Shown: in pieces, positions 13,955-14,674 of the stretch
Position numbering within the stretch: position 1 is the stretch's first letter
How the letters are laid out: the number at the start of each line of letters is the position of its first letter
NCBI GenBank assembly: GCA_030609785.1
Contig: JAUWTC010000012.1
Location: 1 to 14,674 of the forward strand
Length of the DNA: 14,674 bases
DNA from: Holophagae bacterium
Lineage (GTDB): Bacteria; Acidobacteriota; Thermoanaerobaculia; Thermoanaerobaculales; Sulfomarinibacteraceae
Direction: 5' to 3'
Notes under the pieces: model-generated
The model's database searches: none
Told to the model about the DNA's origin: nothing
The model's input: only the letters and a program-made list of their open reading frames with translations
Position numbers and translations under genes: made by a program

Positions 13955-14674
13955 GTCCGGCTGCTCCGGACACACCGTACGATCTCGGGCCCGATTGCCT
14001 CAACCGGAAGGACGGATTGCGCGAGCCCGGCCCTGGCGACTTGCCCTGGCATGCCCCACACGACACTGGTGGCCTCATCTTGAGCCAGGACGCGGCCGCC
14101 GGATCGGTCGATCGCCCGGCAACCGGCTAGACCATCCTGACCCATCCCGGTCAAAATCACGGCCAGAGTCGCCGGTCCGTAGTGCTCAACGACTGATCTC
14201 AACAACACATCAACCGAAGGCCGGCAGGAATTTTCCAGCGGCCCAAATCGGGTCACGAGGGTCACTCCATCCTCTGCCTTGACAACTTCCATATGGCGGT
14301 CCCCGGGAGCGACCCAGGCCGTCCCCGGACTGACACGGGCGCCGGTGCGCCCTTCGAAGACCCGAAGGCCACACAGCGTGTCCAATCGTTCCGCCAGGGA
14401 GCGCGTAAAGTCCGGCGGCATATGTTGGACGATCACGATCGGCGCTTCGAAATCCGACGGAATGGCCCCGAGGACCGTTCGAAGCGCATTGGGACCCCCG
14501 GTCGAAACCCCAATCGCGACAATGCCGATCGGCACCGAAATCGGTTCGACGGCGGCTCGACGACGGCGAACGGCGCCAGAACTTTTCGGGCGACCGACCA
14601 GGGCGTTGATCTTGGGCACCAGCTGCTCTCGGAGGAAGGCTCGCGCAGCCTCCGGCGACTCCATTTGCGAGGCC
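13951..14674 (-). CDS. cheB: Protein-glutamate methylesterase CheB, 5'-truncated by window edge
   Basis: The C-terminal 240 residues of CheB, which demethylates or deamidates chemoreceptor glutamates. The catalytic triad is visible, numbering from the Met at 14664: S54 in AIGVSTGGPNAL, H81 in IVIVQHMPPDF and D177 in TGMGQDGLAG. The frame stays open through 14673 (codons Ala-Ser-Gln before that Met), and the segment ARAFLREQLVPKINALVGRPKSS looks like the linker that normally joins the CheB receiver domain to the esterase. A receiver domain therefore probably lies beyond the window end rather than the gene starting at 14664. An Arg-rich basic stretch (RRRR, about 33-36) sits in the linker. The gene is first in a coupled cheB-cheR-cheX order. 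Confidence 0.95.
   Translation of the reverse strand, partial: ASQMESPEAARAFLREQLVPKINALVGRPKSSGAVRRRRAAVEPISVPIGIVAIGVSTGGPNALRTVLGAIPSDFEAPIVIVQHMPPDFTRSLAERLDTLCGLRVFEGRTGARVSPGTAWVAPGDRHMEVVKAEDGVTLVTRFGPLENSCRPSVDVLLRSVVEHYGPATLAVILTGMGQDGLAGCRAIDRSGGRVLAQDEATSVVWGMPGQVARAGLAQSVLPVEAIGPEIVRCVRSSRT

Noticed and set aside
1..14674. Insertion sequences, integrases, prophage genes, tRNA or rRNA genes, CRISPR arrays
   Set aside because: No transposase or integrase motifs, no clover-leaf or rRNA sequence, and no regularly spaced repeats were seen.

Overview
The window is a GC-rich, gene-dense bacterial chromosome segment with short gaps, ATGA-type stop/start overlaps and mostly clear Shine-Dalgarno sites. 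Housekeeping genes (typA/bipA, htpG) sit next to proteins built from DUF4388/PATAN, MshEN-like, V4R and CheX-like domains. That mix suggests an environmental, gliding or biofilm-type lineage such as Acidobacteriota, Myxococcota or former Deltaproteobacteria. The lineage call is inference, because no rRNA or other marker here fixes it.

Layout, left: 1-1353 is the 3' three quarters of typA/bipA. It is followed by a YdjM-type membrane hydrolase (1391-1984) and an orphan FGGY sugar kinase (2052-3620). Two minus-strand genes converge on the kinase: a DUF134/UPF0251 helix-turn-helix protein with a C-terminal zinc ribbon (3617-4267) and, upstream of it, a TSUP/TauE-SafE permease (4473-5234). The gap between these two holds a dyad-symmetric site and a telomere-like G-quadruplex motif. 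htpG (5326-7275) diverges from the permease.

Middle: 7276-7797 is a 522-base non-coding region unlike its surroundings. It holds a 24-bp-arm inverted repeat just after htpG, a near-consensus sigma70 promoter (TTGACA, 17 bp, TATATT with an upstream TG), several RNA-like stems, a 46-base G-free tract and a hairpin of a type seen in two other intergenic gaps. It is either a roughly 370-nt regulatory leader of the next operon or a small RNA gene.

Right: 7798-12413 is a tightly packed four-gene signalling operon: DUF4388 plus GAF-like protein; single-domain response regulator; MshEN-like repeats fused to a CheX-type phosphatase domain; and a 703-residue fusion of pseudo-receiver, DUF4388, a region of unknown fold, a PYP-like PAS and V4R. 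Facing it on the minus strand, with at most about 230 bases between, is a translationally coupled cheB-cheR-cheX-like operon (14674-12642) that runs off the window end. No MCP, CheA or CheW is visible.

Working model (inference): CheB and CheR set receptor methylation of a chemosensory pathway encoded elsewhere or beyond the right edge. The single-domain regulator carries the phosphoryl signal, and two CheX-like proteins may remove it. The DUF4388, PAS and V4R proteins would add ligand or second-messenger input. This convergent block is the best candidate in the window for an undescribed system.
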